Assembly: GCA_947630065.1 (NCBI GenBank)
Contig: CANRGE010000022.1
Coordinates: forward strand, 1 to 32,301
Length of the DNA stretch: 32,301 nt
Direction: 5' to 3'
Origin: an uncultured Clostridia bacterium
Lineage (GTDB): Bacteria > Bacillota > Clostridia > TANB77 > CAG-508
Position numbers and translations under genes: made by a program. Shown in pieces: positions 1 through 11,583 of the stretch; positions within the stretch are counted from its first letter, which is position 1; each line of letters opens with the position of its first letter. The notes beneath the pieces were generated by a model. It was given only the letters and a program-made list of their open reading frames with translations. It ran no database searches and was not told the origin of the DNA.

Positions 1-3000
1 TCTTTACTATATATGATTGATCAGTACCTTTTGCATAGTTTGCACTTGTATATGTTCCTGTTGCTCCTGCTATTGTTTCTAATACATTATTTACTTTATA
101 ACCTACTATTACTATACTTGTTTTTCCAATATTTCCTGCCGCATCTTTACATGCAAACCAATATGTTCCTGCTTGAGTTATGCTTTTACTTAATCCATCC
201 TTTAATTTTGCTAAATCTGTTGTCGTTGTTATCGCTGCTGCTGTTGTTGGCTCTGTTGTTCCCCAATAATATGCTGTTACTCCTACTGTATCTGATCCTT
301 TTAACGTTACTGTTTGACTTGTTGCTTTTAAGGTTGTTCCTCCGCTTATACTAACTGTTGGTTTTGTTTTGTCTGCAAATGCTCCTGTTATTGTTTTTGC
401 TGCTGTTACTTCTCCTCCTGTTGTTGGACTTGTTGATCCACTTATATATCCTCCTGACCATCCTGTAAATGTGTATCCTGCACTTGGCGTTGCCGTTGCT
501 TTTACTTTATCTCCATGTTTTACTGTTAATGTCGCTGCTGCTGATGTTGTTGCTGTTGCCGTCTTTCCTGGTTGTGTTACTGTCTCTGCTTTTACTGATC
601 CGTTTGTTGGCTTACTTATTGTTACTGTATATGTTTTTCTATTGAACCACATATAATATGTTGTTCCACTTGATACTGTTGGGTCTGTTTTAACTGGGTT
701 TGCCGCTGTTTCTCCATATGTTGTTGAATATCCCACAAAGTTTGCTGCATTTGATTCTCCTGGAATTGAATATATATTTGCTAATGTTAAACTTGTTCCA
801 CTTTTTACTATATATGATTGATCAGTACCTTTTGCATAGTTCGCATTTGTATATGTTCCTGTTGTTCCTGCTATTGTTTCTAATACATTATTTACTTTAT
901 AACCTACTATTACTATACTTGTTTTTCCAATATTTCCTGCCGCATCTTTACATGCAAACCAATATGTTCCTGCTTGAGTTATGCTTTTACTTAATCCATC
1001 CTTTAATTTTGCTAAATCTGTTGTCGTTGTTATCGCTGCTGCTGTTGTTGGCTCTGTTGTTCCCCAATAATATGCTGTTACTCCTACTGTATCTGATCCT
1101 TTTAACGTTACTGTTTGACTTGTTGCTTTTAAGGTTGTTCCTCCGCTTATACTAACTGTTGGTTTTGTTTTGTCTGCAAATGCTCCTGTTATTGTTTTTG
1201 CTGCTGTTACTTCTCCTCCTGTTGTTGGACTTGTTGATCCACTTATATATCCTCCTGACCATCCTGTAAATGTGTATCCTGCACTTGGCGTTGCCGTTGC
1301 TTTTACTTTATCTCCATGTTTTACTGTTAATGTCGCTGCTGCTGATGTTGTTGCTGTTGCCGTCTTTCCTGGTTGTGTTACTGTCTCTGCTTTTACTGAT
1401 CCATTTGTTGGCTTACTTATTGTTACTGTATATGTTTTTCTATTAAACCACATATAATATGTTGTTCCACTTGATACTGTTGGGTTTGTTGTAACTGGTT
1501 TAGCAGCTGTTCCTCCATGTGTTGTTGAATATCCCACAAAGTTTGCTGCATTTGATTCTCCTGGAATTGAATATATATTTGCCAATGTCAAAACTGTTCC
1601 ACTCTTTACTATATATGATTCATCATTACCTTTTGCATAGTTCGCATCTGTATATGTTCCTGTTACTCCTGCTATTGTTTCTAATACGTTATTTACTTTA
1701 TAATCTACTATTGTTATACTCTTTGACGCAATGTTTCCTGCTGCGTCTCTACATGCAAAATAATATGTCCCTGCTGATGTTATAGTCTTACTTAATCCAC
1801 TTGTACCTGTTATATTTGTTAAATCTGCTCCAGTTGTTGCTATTTCTGATGCAGTTTTTGGTTCTGTTTGTCCCCAATAATATGCTGTTATTCCTACTCC
1901 ATCTGTTGCTTTTAATGTTACTGTTTGACTTTTTGCCTTTAATGCTGTTCCTCCTGCTATATCGGTTATTGCTGGTGCTGTTTTATCTGCAAATGTTGCC
2001 CCTATTGTCTGTGCTGCCTTTACTTCTGCTCCTGTTGCTGTAGTTGATGTTCCGGTTAAATATCCGCCTGTCCATGTAGACAATGAATATCCGTTACTTG
2101 GCGTTGCTGTTCCTTTTATTTTATCTCCATATTTTACTGTTAAAGTTCCTTCCGCTGTTGCAGATGATGTAACTGAATTTTCTTTTTGAGTTACCGTCTC
2201 TGCTTTTATTGTTCCATTGGTTGTTTTACTTATTGTTACTGAATACGTTAGTCTATTGAACCACATATAATATGTTGTTCCACTTGATACTGTTGGGTCT
2301 GTTTTAACTGGGTTTGCCGCTGTTTCTCCATGTGTTGTTGAATATCCCATAAAGTTTGCTGCATTTGATTCTGTTGGTACTGTATATATCTTTGTCAATG
2401 TCAAAACTGTTCCATTCTTTACTATATATGATTCATCACTACCTTTTGCATAGTTCGCATTTGTATATGTTCCTTTTGTTCCTGCTATTGTTTCTAATAC
2501 GTTATTTACTTTATAATCTACTATTGTTATACTCTTTGACGCAATATTTCCTGCTGCATCTCTACATGCAAAATAATATGTCCCTGCTGATGTTATAGTT
2601 TTACTTAATCCACTTGTACCTGTTATATTTGTTAAATCTGCTCCAGTTGTTGCTATTTCTGATGCAGTTTTTGGTTCTGTTTGTCCCCAATAATATGCTG
2701 TTATTCCTACTCCATCTGTTGCTTTTAATGTTACTGTTTGACTTTTTGCCTTTAATGCTGTTCCTCCTGCTATATCAGTTATTGCTGGTGGTGTTTTATC
2801 TGCAAATGTTGCTCCTATTGTCTTCACTGCTTTTACTTCTGCTCCTGTTGCTGTAGTTGATGTTCCGGTTAAATATTCTCCTGTCCATGTAGACAATGAA
2901 TATCCGTTACTTGGCGTTGCTGTTCCTTTTACTTTATCTCCATATTTTACTGTTAAGGTTCCTTCCGCTGTTGCAGATGATGTAACTGAATTTTCTTTTT

Positions 3001-3615
3001 GAGTTACCGTCTCTGCTTTTATCGTTCCATTGGTTGTTTTACTTATTGTTACTGAATACGTTAGTCTATTGAACCACATATAATATGTTGTTCCATTTGC
3101 TACTGTTGGGTCTGTTTTAACTGGGTTTGCCGCTGTTTCTCCATGTGTTGTTGAATATCCCACAAAGTTTGTTGCATTTGATTCTGTTGGTACTGTATAT
3201 ATCTTTGTCAATGTCAAAACTGTTCCACTCTTTACTATATATGATTCATCATTACCTTTTGCATAGTTCGCACTTGTATATGTTCCTGTTGCTCCTGCTA
3301 TTGTTTCTAATACGTTATTTACTTTATAATCTACTATTGTTATACTCTTCTTTGCAAAATTTCCTACCTCATCTCTACATGCAAACCAATATGTTCCTGC
3401 TTGTTTTACGCTCATACTTAATCCATTTGCACTTTTTATATTTGCTAAATCTGTTGCTGTGTTTGTTGCTATATCTGTTACTACTGTTGGCTCTTGTGTT
3501 CCCCAATAATATGCTGTTATTCCAATCTCATCTGTTGCTTTTAATGTTAATGTTTGACTTGTTGATTTTAATGCTGTTCCTCCACCTATATCAGTTATCG
3601 TTGGTGCTATTGCAT
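1..3615 (-). repeat. Tandem 801-813 bp repeats encoding Ig-like/InlB-like surface units
   Basis: Five copies are anchored on the motif encoding an ITDI-GGTALK-like segment, at about 3575, 2762, 1949, 1139 and 338; the last runs off the window. Spacings are 813, 813, 810 and 801 bp. Each unit reads: TxxxGGTALK, SQTVTLKA, AYYWG, GTYYFACRDAAGN (one Cys), DYKVNNVLETIAG, NYAKG, GYSTTHGE, YYMWFNRLTY, then an InlB-like GYSLSTWTG block. The copies covering 1-690 and 802-1491 differ at only about five bases that I could see, so this duplication is recent or kept uniform by gene conversion. Assemblies can collapse such repeats, so copy number is uncertain. Confidence 0.9.
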
Positions 3616-6600
3616 CTACAATAACTGTTGCCTGTCTAACTTGTCCGTTCAAATTTGCTGTAATAGTTACTGTTCCGTTTTTTACACCTGTTACAACAAT
3701 TGCACCACCTGTTGTTGTAGACGTTTTATCTATCGAAGCTGTATTAGCATCACTTGTTGACCATGATATTGTTGTAGCAGCTGCTGTACTTCTAATACTT
3801 TCAGGACTAATAGTTGGTTTTATTGTTACTTTTCCACCTTTAGCAATTAATGATGAAGTTGGTGCAATTGTAAAATCTGTTACCACAACTGTTATAGTCT
3901 TTGTAGCACTATTATAATTCTTACTTTCAGGTGCTGTAACAGTCAATGTCGTACTACCAGTTGCAACACCAGTTATTTGTATGCTTCCTTGCTTAGCTTC
4001 ATCTGTTATCGTTGCGTTTGCAATCGTATCTTCTTTTGATTTTACTGTCACTACTACATCTTCACCTGATTGTGTATATTTTATAGTTTTATTAGTTCCT
4101 TTTCCCACATATACAATATCATCAGATGTTATTGATTTATTAGCTCTATTAATTGTGTATGTTTCAGTATATGTTCCTGTATGATTTTGACTATCCTTAA
4201 AAGTTACTGTTACAGTTGCAGTTCCTGTTTCTGTGTCATCACTATATGATACTGTATATTCTGTATTTGGAATAATATCTCCCGTTACCGTATCTCTTAC
4301 TTTTACTGGTGGTTGTTGTGGTTTTCCAGTATATGTAAATTCATTTTCACTTAATTCTAACTGTATCTTATTATTTGGATCAATTTTTAAAGTTCCAATT
4401 TGATAATCAAATGTATAATTTCTAGCAGATCCATCTATCTTTGTAATGCCATTTCCTAATGAATATGTACCGACATTTTTTGCAGTAGTTTCAAGTTTTG
4501 GTGCAGTATAATCATCTGCTGTTAAATCAGTTTCATCATTTACAAATCCTGTAACTGTTATTGTTAAACTTGGTTTTTCTCCATACTTTATTGTCTCTCC
4601 TGCATACGTTGCTGTTAATTTTGCTTTTGTGATTTCTGCTTCTGCTGTAATTGATGCTGCTTGTGTTGTATTTAACACATAATTATTAGCATCTGCTCCC
4701 TTTAATGTTAATGTTTTTGCTGTTACAGTTCTGGTTCCAACATCTTTTTTATCAAATGTATAACTAGATGCTACTGCAGTTACTTCATCTCCACTTATAA
4801 CTCCTGCTAAAGTAATCTTTCCTGTTGCATCTGTTTTTCCGTTATACACTTTTCCATTCGCTGTTAATGTTGCTGTTATTTCTTTAGCTGTAATCTTTCC
4901 TGTATTTATTTCATATGTTGTTTGCTTTAATTCATAATTTTTCTGCCATTGCTCATCTAAAGTAATTCCTGATATACTTACTTTTTTATTACTTCCTACA
5001 TTTTTATCACCAAATGTGAATGTTCCTTTTGCTGTTGGTACTTCGTTGTTCTCTCCTCCGCTTAATGTAATAGTTCCTGAAGCTTTAGTATTTTGATCAT
5101 ATACTTTAGCTGCTGCTGATGCTGATGCAATTTCAAGCTGTTTCTTATTTATAGTAAATGTTTTTGTGTAGTTGTCCGCATATTTATCTTTGTTTTTAAA
5201 CTCTATTTCAACACTTGCCTCTCCAGCATTCGTATTATCCTTGTACTTAACTGTATAATCTTCTTTTGGAATAAGCTTGCCTGTAAAATCATCATACAAT
5301 TGAACCTCAGGTTCCTTTGCTGTTCCGTCATATGTATATGTTTCACCATCTGGTAATTCAACTCTTGCAACATTTTTTCTCCATTTTGCAGTTAATGTTA
5401 CTGTCTCATTATTTTTATCTGTTAAATTTTTGAAATACTTATTTGTTGTTATGTCTGAACCTGCATAAGGTTTCATGCTATTTGCTGTTTCACCTGTTTG
5501 GGCATTATTTCCTAATCCATTATATCCAGATGATGACCAGCCTAAAAACGTATATCCCGCTTTTGTTGGATTTTCTATGTTAACTACTTCATCATAAGTT
5601 GCTGAAACATTAACTTCTGTTGTCTGATCATCATATTTTCCGCCATCTAAGCTTAGTTTTATTGTATACTCATTTGCTTTCCATCTTGAATAAACATATG
5701 CATCTGTATCTGCTAAACTTTCATTTTCGAAATCCGCAGTTTTTGTTGAGAATTTTTCATTTTCTTTTATTTTATGTGTATAATTCTTATCACTATACCA
5801 ACCATCTAATGTATATCCAACTTTACTACTTTTTGGTCCAGTTTGTAACTCTTGCTTTGTAAAAGGTGTATTATATTCCTTTACTTCCTCTCCTTCTACT
5901 TCATAAGTTATATTATCTAAAACTATATTTCCATTTGCATCAAGATTAGCTATTGTTTCAATTTCATTAGTATCATTTTGTTTAGCACTTTGAATATCTT
6001 TTTCTATATTAATCTCATTTTTCACAACTGCATTATTATCCAAATTTACAGTTTTTGCTTTTTCTGATATAGCTAATAGGAATTTCAAGTCCCAATCATC
6101 ATCCAAATCTGATGTCTCTGTTCCATCAGTATTTTCAGTAATTCTTCTTTTATAATTTTCTGGTGTATCTGATATTGTTCCTGTTATTGATTTTCCTTTT
6201 GGTCCTATTATTTTTCCATCATAGAAATTAAATGTTCCTCCATTAATTACAACACCATCTGTGATACCTTTTATATTTGGACTTTCATGACTTACAGATG
6301 GAGTTCCAGTTTCATTTTTTCCTATTGTTAGTGTTCCACCATTTACATATATGCCTATACCTTCTGTTGCATTTATAGTTCCTTCTGTTATAGTTGCTGT
6401 TCCAGTACCTTCTAAATTTATACCCCTTGTTCTACCAGTTATCGTTGTATTTCCTGAAATATTCATTGTTCCAGAATGATTTATTCCATAAGTTCCAGTT
6501 GATGTGATTGTACCACCTGTTATATTTATTGTTGGTTTTTCTTCTGTATTTGAATCTGAGATAATCGCTGAATGTCCGGTTCCTGTATTTTTTATTGTAG

Positions 6601-8042
6601 TATCACCTGATATATTTAATTCTTTTCCAGCACTTTTACTACCTAATCTAACAGTTGAGTTATTAGCTGAAGTTATTGTTCCGCCTGTAATGTTTACGTT
6701 TCCATTACTTGTAACTGCATGATTCTCTTGTGTAGATGTTATATTTCCACAATTAATATCCACATCTGATTGTGAATATATTCCTCCTTTAATATTTATA
6801 TCTTTTGTTGAATTTGTATCTCTATCTCCAATTGTTGTTTTCCCTGTTGTTGAATAATTATCATATATTGCATAACCATTTGTACTAGAAATAGTACCAC
6901 CAGTTACTTTTACTGAATCTTTGCTATTACTTGCATTTTCTGTACTTGATCCATTTGTTATTGCATTTGATGTTGATTGTATAGTTCCTGATGTTACCAG
7001 TATTGTTGCTGTTGAATTTGCATTTGCTATTGCTCTTTCCATATTACTATTTGTAACTGTTGCTTCTACTGTTGCTCCTGATACAGTCAATGCTCCTTTA
7101 TTAATAATTACCCATCTTACTGATGATGTTCCAATTTCTGTATTACTGCAAGTTAATATACCACCTTTTAAATCAGCTGTTCCATTATTTCTAAATGTTC
7201 TCTTTGATTCTGAAGTAGTATTATCAATTGTACATGTTCCTTCTAATGTAAATGTACCTGAAACTGAATTTATAAGTGTATCTTCTGTCTCACCAGTTAG
7301 CTTTCCTGCTCCGCTTATTGTAAGAGTTCCGTTATTTGTTAATGTAACTCCTTCTAAAGTTATTGTTTTTCCGTTCATATCTAGTGTTATATTTTTTTGT
7401 GCTGGTACTGTTGGTTTATTTTCAGTTATTTCTTTTGTATTTCTTAATACCTTTATTTTATTTGTTTTACTTGCTCCCTCTCCTGTTTGCAAGCTAGTTA
7501 CTACATCTATTGCTGATTTTAATGTTTTATATGTTTCTCCTGTTTCTACTATTTCATAATTTGGTGTTGTTACTACCTTGCTTGTTACTGGTCCACTCCA
7601 ATCTCCATCATCTGTTGCATATCTTACTTCTATCTCTGTTCCATCTTTCACTGTTGGTGGGTTTTCTGGATCATAATCTTGCCATGGTTGGTCTTTTCCA
7701 GTTCTATATTGAACCTTTACTCCTGGTCTCTCACTTTCTATATCCACCTGTAAATCATCATTACCCTCCTGTTTTACTGATGGCTTTATCTCCTTTTCTA
7801 ATATTTTATATGAATTAAATGCTACTTTCACTTCTACTGTATTTTTTGTTACAAATTTTGACTCACCAAAAAATATTGCTAATATACCAGTTATAATTGC
7901 AATACATATTAATAACCATTTTAAATTAATCTTTTTTCCGTTTCTTATTGTTGTCATTAGATAAACTCTCTACAGTATCATGGGTTACACAGCTTTCATG
8001 TGTATCGTTTTCATTTTGCTCATTATTCTCATTACTCAACAT
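1..8042 (-). CDS. Giant repetitive surface protein, 3' end outside window, +1 frame change near its start
   Basis: At least 2680 codons, open to the window edge. I place the start at ATG 8042, behind AGAGGAGAGTGAGGG; a later in-frame ATG at 7957 has only a weak site. The 8042 frame stops at 7926 unless the C of the in-frame CGG at 7938-7940 is skipped, after which it continues into the long frame. Order: about 39 cytoplasmic residues ending in a Lys-rich stretch; one membrane segment (about 40-60); a beta-helix-like region rich in TGGTI-type motifs (about 180-600); InlB-type repeats ending GYTLDGWY and AKWRK (about 740-890); YDG and MBG-like stalk domains (about 890-1220); a Big_2-like domain (about 1380-1470); then tandem 267-271 aa Ig-like plus InlB-like units to the edge. 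Inference: an N-terminally anchored adhesin or stalk protein. The C-terminus is unseen, so a sorting signal cannot be excluded. If the frame change is real damage, translation from 7957 could still give an anchored protein. Confidence 0.8.
7938..7940 (-). other. In-frame CGG at the +1 frame change of the giant surface protein
   Basis: Reading from ATG 8042, codon 35 is CGG (context AAA CGG AAA AAA GAT TAA). The zero frame stops three codons later at 7926-7928. Skipping the C gives AAA-GGA-AAA-AAG-ATT and enters the long frame just before the membrane segment. An A6 run follows directly, so loss of one A would also repair the frame. The other two CGG sites in this window have no such run. Confidence 0.65.
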
Positions 8043-8113
8043 TTAACCCTCACTCTCCTCTTTCGTTTTTTACTTCTCTTAATTATTACTTCAATTTTAT
8101 TATTATTACTTAT

Positions 8114-8142
8114 ATTTTAATAAGAAAAAATGAGAATTTCAA
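8114..8142 (-). promoter_or_regulatory. Sigma-A-like promoter of the giant surface protein
   Basis: On the minus strand TTGAAA (8142-8137) lies 17 bp from TAAAAT (8119-8114). The expected start is near 8107, giving a leader of about 65 nt before ATG 8042. The same -10 context (TTAAAATA) recurs upstream of the second giant gene. Confidence 0.6.
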
Positions 8143-8174
8143 TGACACAAAAAAGGTCCAATTAGCTATATTTC

Positions 8175-8270
8175 TACGGAAAAAAGCCTTTTATAGATTT
8201 TTACGTTTTCATTTCTTTTTGAAAACAATTTTTACATATTTCATATGCTATATTTAAATATTCTTACGGA
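8175..8270 (-). promoter_or_regulatory. Paired TCCGTA regulatory module upstream of giant gene 1
   Basis: Minus-strand TCCGTA occurs at 8270-8265 and again at 8180-8175, 90 bp apart. Between them is ATGAAAACGTAAAA (8212-8199). The proximal motif is 56 bp from the -10 box. The same elements at almost the same spacing precede the second giant gene, which suggests binding sites for a shared regulator. The regulator is not identifiable here. The distal copy starts just after the stop of the YkvI-type gene. Confidence 0.5.
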
Positions 8271-8274
8271 ATAG

Positions 8275-9336
8275 TCACTTTTTTATAATAAGTAATATTT
8301 CTAGCACTCCAAATATTCCTAATACCGGGTATAGTAAATTTACCATAGTTGAAAAACTTACTTGTGATAAGAATAATGCTGTAATGCATATCAAAATCAA
8401 ATTTCTTTTATATTCCTTTATATTTGTACTACAATTACTTAAAAATCCACAGCCTGCTGATATTGCGCTTGTGAAAATAGAAATTCCAATTATTATTATG
8501 TATATGCTTTGATATATGTTTCCATATTTTTTTACTACTGCTATAATTGGCATTTCCATATTAAATATCTCTACAGTTCCTTGCAATAGTAGATTATAAA
8601 TTGCATAACTTAGCATTACCACTAGACCAAAGTTCATTACTGAAATTAAAATTGCATTTTTATTTCCTTTTATCCTTTTTCTTAATGGTATTAATACCGG
8701 TATTAATATAATGCAATTATAACAAGCATATAAAATGCTTTTTGCTATAAAATGTAGATAACTTTGTTTAATGACTCCTCCCATCTTAACAATTTTATTA
8801 TAATTTTCTATTACATTAACATCTTTTAATGATATGGAAACAATAAATATAATCAGAAGTGTTACTAAATAATTGCTTATTTTTATCAAACCATTTACAT
8901 TCTTTAGAAAAACAAAATAGCATAATAATATTATTATCATGCTTCCGCAAATTCCATTTATTCCAAATTCTTGTTTCAAAAGGCTCGAAAAGCCTGCTAT
9001 CATCACATAAAATGTTATTAGTAAAAATATGTTTACTATGTTATTTAATAGATTTGCAAATTTAGTATTATTAGCTACTGCAAATTTTGTGTTATTCATT
9101 TTGTTTGGATTTCCAATATAATTACAGAACTGCTGATATGTATCAATTTTATTTTTGTTGCATATTTTGAAAACTTTATATATGACTAAACTAATTATTA
9201 GGCTTGAAATTAAAATTCCAACACAACCTAACTTGCCATAAACAAAAAAAAATGTGAATATTTCCTTACCTGATGCAAATCCTGCTCCTACTAGGGTTGC
9301 TATAATTACAAATACTATTTTTACAATATTCTTCAT
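8275..9336 (-). CDS. YkvI-type multi-spanning membrane protein
   Basis: 353 aa and strongly hydrophobic, with roughly ten predicted membrane segments. The N-terminus carries the motif ATLVGAGFASGKE, which matches the GAGFASG-E signature of the YkvI family (COG3949, uncharacterised permease-like proteins related to amino-acid transporters). The start ATG is preceded by TAGGAGGAATCTC, an excellent ribosome binding site. It lies downstream of the yhaO/yhaN pair, behind that unit's terminator, so it probably has its own promoter, though none is convincing. The substrate is unknown; a small solute or amino acid is inferred only from the fold family. Confidence 0.75.
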   Translation of the reverse strand: MKNIVKIVFVIIATLVGAGFASGKEIFTFFFVYGKLGCVGILISSLIISLVIYKVFKICNKNKIDTYQQFCNYIGNPNKMNNTKFAVANNTKFANLLNNIVNIFLLITFYVMIAGFSSLLKQEFGINGICGSMIIILLCYFVFLKNVNGLIKISNYLVTLLIIFIVSISLKDVNVIENYNKIVKMGGVIKQSYLHFIAKSILYACYNCIILIPVLIPLRKRIKGNKNAILISVMNFGLVVMLSYAIYNLLLQGTVEIFNMEMPIIAVVKKYGNIYQSIYIIIIGISIFTSAISAGCGFLSNCSTNIKEYKRNLILICITALFLSQVSFSTMVNLLYPVLGIFGVLEILLIIKK

Positions 9337-9390
9337 GAGATTCCTCCTAAGCTATTCTTATGAAGTGGTTGTGGAAATTATTCAAAAAAA

Positions 9391-9419
9391 GCACAGTTGA
9401 TGAATTTTTTCAACTGTGC
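9391..9419 (-). terminator. Rho-independent terminator after the YhaN-like gene
   Basis: A perfect 9-bp stem GCACAGTTG/CAACTGTGC with an 11-nt loop, followed on the minus strand by seven Ts (9390-9384). It lies about 48 bp past the stop at 9467. Confidence 0.85.
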
Positions 9420-9466
9420 AAAAAATATGATTTTAAATTACATGTCCCCTGTTGTGCAATTGTGAA

Positions 9467-11492
9467 TTATAAAACAACCTTATTGAACTCATACCCTAAC
9501 TTACTAAAAATATTCTCCTCCCTATTAGTACAAGTCAAAATAATAATCTGTTTATTACTATAATTATCAGCTAAATACTTCAAAATATTTTCCAATCTCT
9601 CATCATCATAATAAGCAAAAGCCTCATCTAAAATTACGGGCATGTTTTCGTTTGAAACTTCAGTATTCATTGATAACCTTAATGATAGATATAATTGATC
9701 TATAGTTCCCAAGCTTAGCCTTTCTGCTGGAATGTACTCACCAGATTCAAGCTCAACCATCATTCCATTTTCATCATTTATAGAGACTTTATTATATTTA
9801 CCATTTGATATTCTAGCAATGTTTTCTGACAAGCCATTGGTAAATCTAGGTGTAACATTATTTTTCATTTTTTCATACGCATCTTCTAGAGCTTGCTTAA
9901 CCACTATCATAGAATTGTTTTTCTTTATCAATTCATCATACTCATCTTCTGTAATTACTATTTCTTCTTCTATTTTAGCTAAATCCTCAAGTTGTGGTAT
10001 GATATTATTCTTATTTAACTCATTTCTATGCAATTCCAACCTTTTCTCATTTATGCTATTTAGTATTTCCTCTAGTTTTTTGTCTATATCTTCTGAATTT
10101 ATTAATTTGTTAATTTCATAGACATCAACTTTATCTCTATATGTATTTTTTAGTTTTTCTTTTTCAATATCTTTTAAACTCTTGATTCTTTGCTTTGTTT
10201 CTTCCATTATTTTTAACTGTTCTTTTTTATCTTTTTCAAAAACCTCTATCTTTGCATTTATTATGTTTATTTGCTCAAGAATTTGCTTGTTTTTTTCAAA
10301 CATTAGAAGTTTCTTATTCTCTTCTAATTTTTTATTTAGTTCTTCTTTATTTTGTCTAATTATCCTTTCGTTTTCAAGCTTATTTTTTTCTATAAAGTAC
10401 AATACTAAAACTATTGGGAATCCTAGTAAACCAACAAATTTTAGTGCATTATTTTTTAATGATACTAGCAATATAACATTTACTATAAGCAAAACAATTA
10501 GCATAATAACATACTTTTTGGTATTTACCCTTTGTCTAGCAACATGCTTTCTTTCTATAGGTTCTAAAGAATTAATTTTATTATTATAATTTTCTATTAA
10601 TGATTCCTCATCTTTGATATTATGGTCAGCTAAAATTTTCTTTTTCTTGTTTGATAACTCAATAATTTCTATTTCATCCTTTTTTATAATATCATCATTA
10701 TAATGTAATTTTTCATGTTCAAGCACTTCATTTTCATTTATTTTTTTCATCTTTTTTAGTATTTCTACTTTTAAATCATCTTGAACTATTTCATTCTCTA
10801 TTTCATTTTTCTTATTTTCAAAATCATATTTTAAATCTTTGTAATTTATTAGTTCTTGTTTCTTATTTTTCAATTCATTCAGCTTATTTTGTGCAATATT
10901 GATAGGCTTACCTTGGCTTCTATATGTCCCAACTTCATCTAATTGTTTCTTATACAATTTATCCATTGCCTTTTTATATGAAACACTGTCTTCCCCTGTG
11001 CCAGCAATATTAGCCATTTTTTGTATTAGAACATTTTGAGAACCTTTATCTAACTTGACCTCTTGTTGCATTGAGGCAATAGTAGATAAAAAAGTCTGCT
11101 CATCAACCTTTGTCTGCTCATAAAAAAACTGATTTCCTAAATTTTTATCTATATTGAAGTTCTTAGATATGTCTTCCATGTTAGAATTATATATTTTTGG
11201 ATTTTTCTTTCCAAACTCCCTAAACACCTCATATTGCTCACCGATTATCTAGTTCATAGGTCAGTTTCCCTGAAAAATCATCTTTTCCCCATGGCTTGTA
11301 CCTATCATAATCTGAAAAATCTCTACCCTTCTTATTTTTAGATGTCCCATAAAACGAATTAGTAATAAACTTCAAAAGAGTAGATTTTCCGGCCTCATTC
11401 TTTCCATAAATTACATTTATATTATCAGATAAATCAATTTCCTTATCAGTCAAATTACCAAACGAATTTATCTTTATTTTTTTTATTTTCAA
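9467..11492 (-). CDS. YhaN/SbcC-like AAA ATPase, interrupted by a +1 frame change
   Basis: Joined product 674 aa. Inferred role: a large coiled-coil ATPase acting with the upstream metallophosphoesterase in DNA-end processing, like SbcC-SbcD or YhaN-YhaO. Seen: Walker A GKNEAGKST at residues 30-38; long Lys/Glu-rich coiled coil; two adjacent membrane segments near 326-343 and 350-368, as in YhaN-type members; signature LSLGT at about 592; Walker B PVILDEAF near 618-625. The start is TTG 11492 behind GGAGTGAGG, giving the usual MKIKKIKINSFGNL opening; starts further upstream would fall at or before the predicted transcription start. The zero frame ends CGG-TGA at 11243-11238. Skipping the C gives ELDN-G-EQYEVFREF with no residue lost. 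Short for YhaN (often over 900 aa). Confidence 0.8.
11241..11243 (-). other. In-frame CGG followed by TGA at the +1 frame change of the YhaN-like gene
   Basis: Context GAT AAT CGG TGA GCA. Skipping C reads GAT AAT GGT GAG CAA TAT GAG, joining the Walker A part to the remaining 590 residues. A glycine here fits the D-[DN]-G turn seen in relatives. There is no homopolymer nearby that would favour an ordinary length error. Confidence 0.7.
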
Positions 11493-11530
11493 ATGCCTCA
11501 CTCCAAAACCATAAAAATTAATCTTCCACA

Positions 11531-11560
11531 ATTATATCACATTACAATTTGTATCTGCAA
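11531..11560 (-). promoter_or_regulatory. Candidate promoter between the phosphoesterase and YhaN-like genes
   Basis: Minus-strand TTGCAG (11560-11555) and TATAAT (11536-11531) with an 18-bp spacer. The start of transcription would be near 11524, which argues against translation from 11531 and for TTG 11492. The ATPase may thus be made both from here and by readthrough. Confidence 0.45.
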
Positions 11561-11583
11561 TATCATACAAAATTTCTGAAAGG

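Noticed and set aside
1..3615. Could the repeats be a CRISPR array or satellite?
   Set aside because: The unit is over 800 bp, always a multiple of three, and keeps one reading frame; it is a protein repeat.
13..3624. Long plus-strand Leu-rich frames across the repeats
   Set aside because: They are antisense shadows of the minus-strand repeat protein, of implausible composition, and repeat with the same 801-813 bp period.
7932..7937. A6 slippage (phase variation) as the cause of the frame change in giant gene 1
   Set aside because: Possible in isolation, but the two other frame changes have no homopolymer, whereas all three share an in-frame CGG. Kept only as an alternative.
8042..8274. Cyclic-di-GMP riboswitch upstream of the giant adhesin
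   Set aside because: Such switches often control clostridial adhesins, but I could not find the conserved GEMM-I or GEMM-II core, and the conserved elements lie upstream of the promoter.
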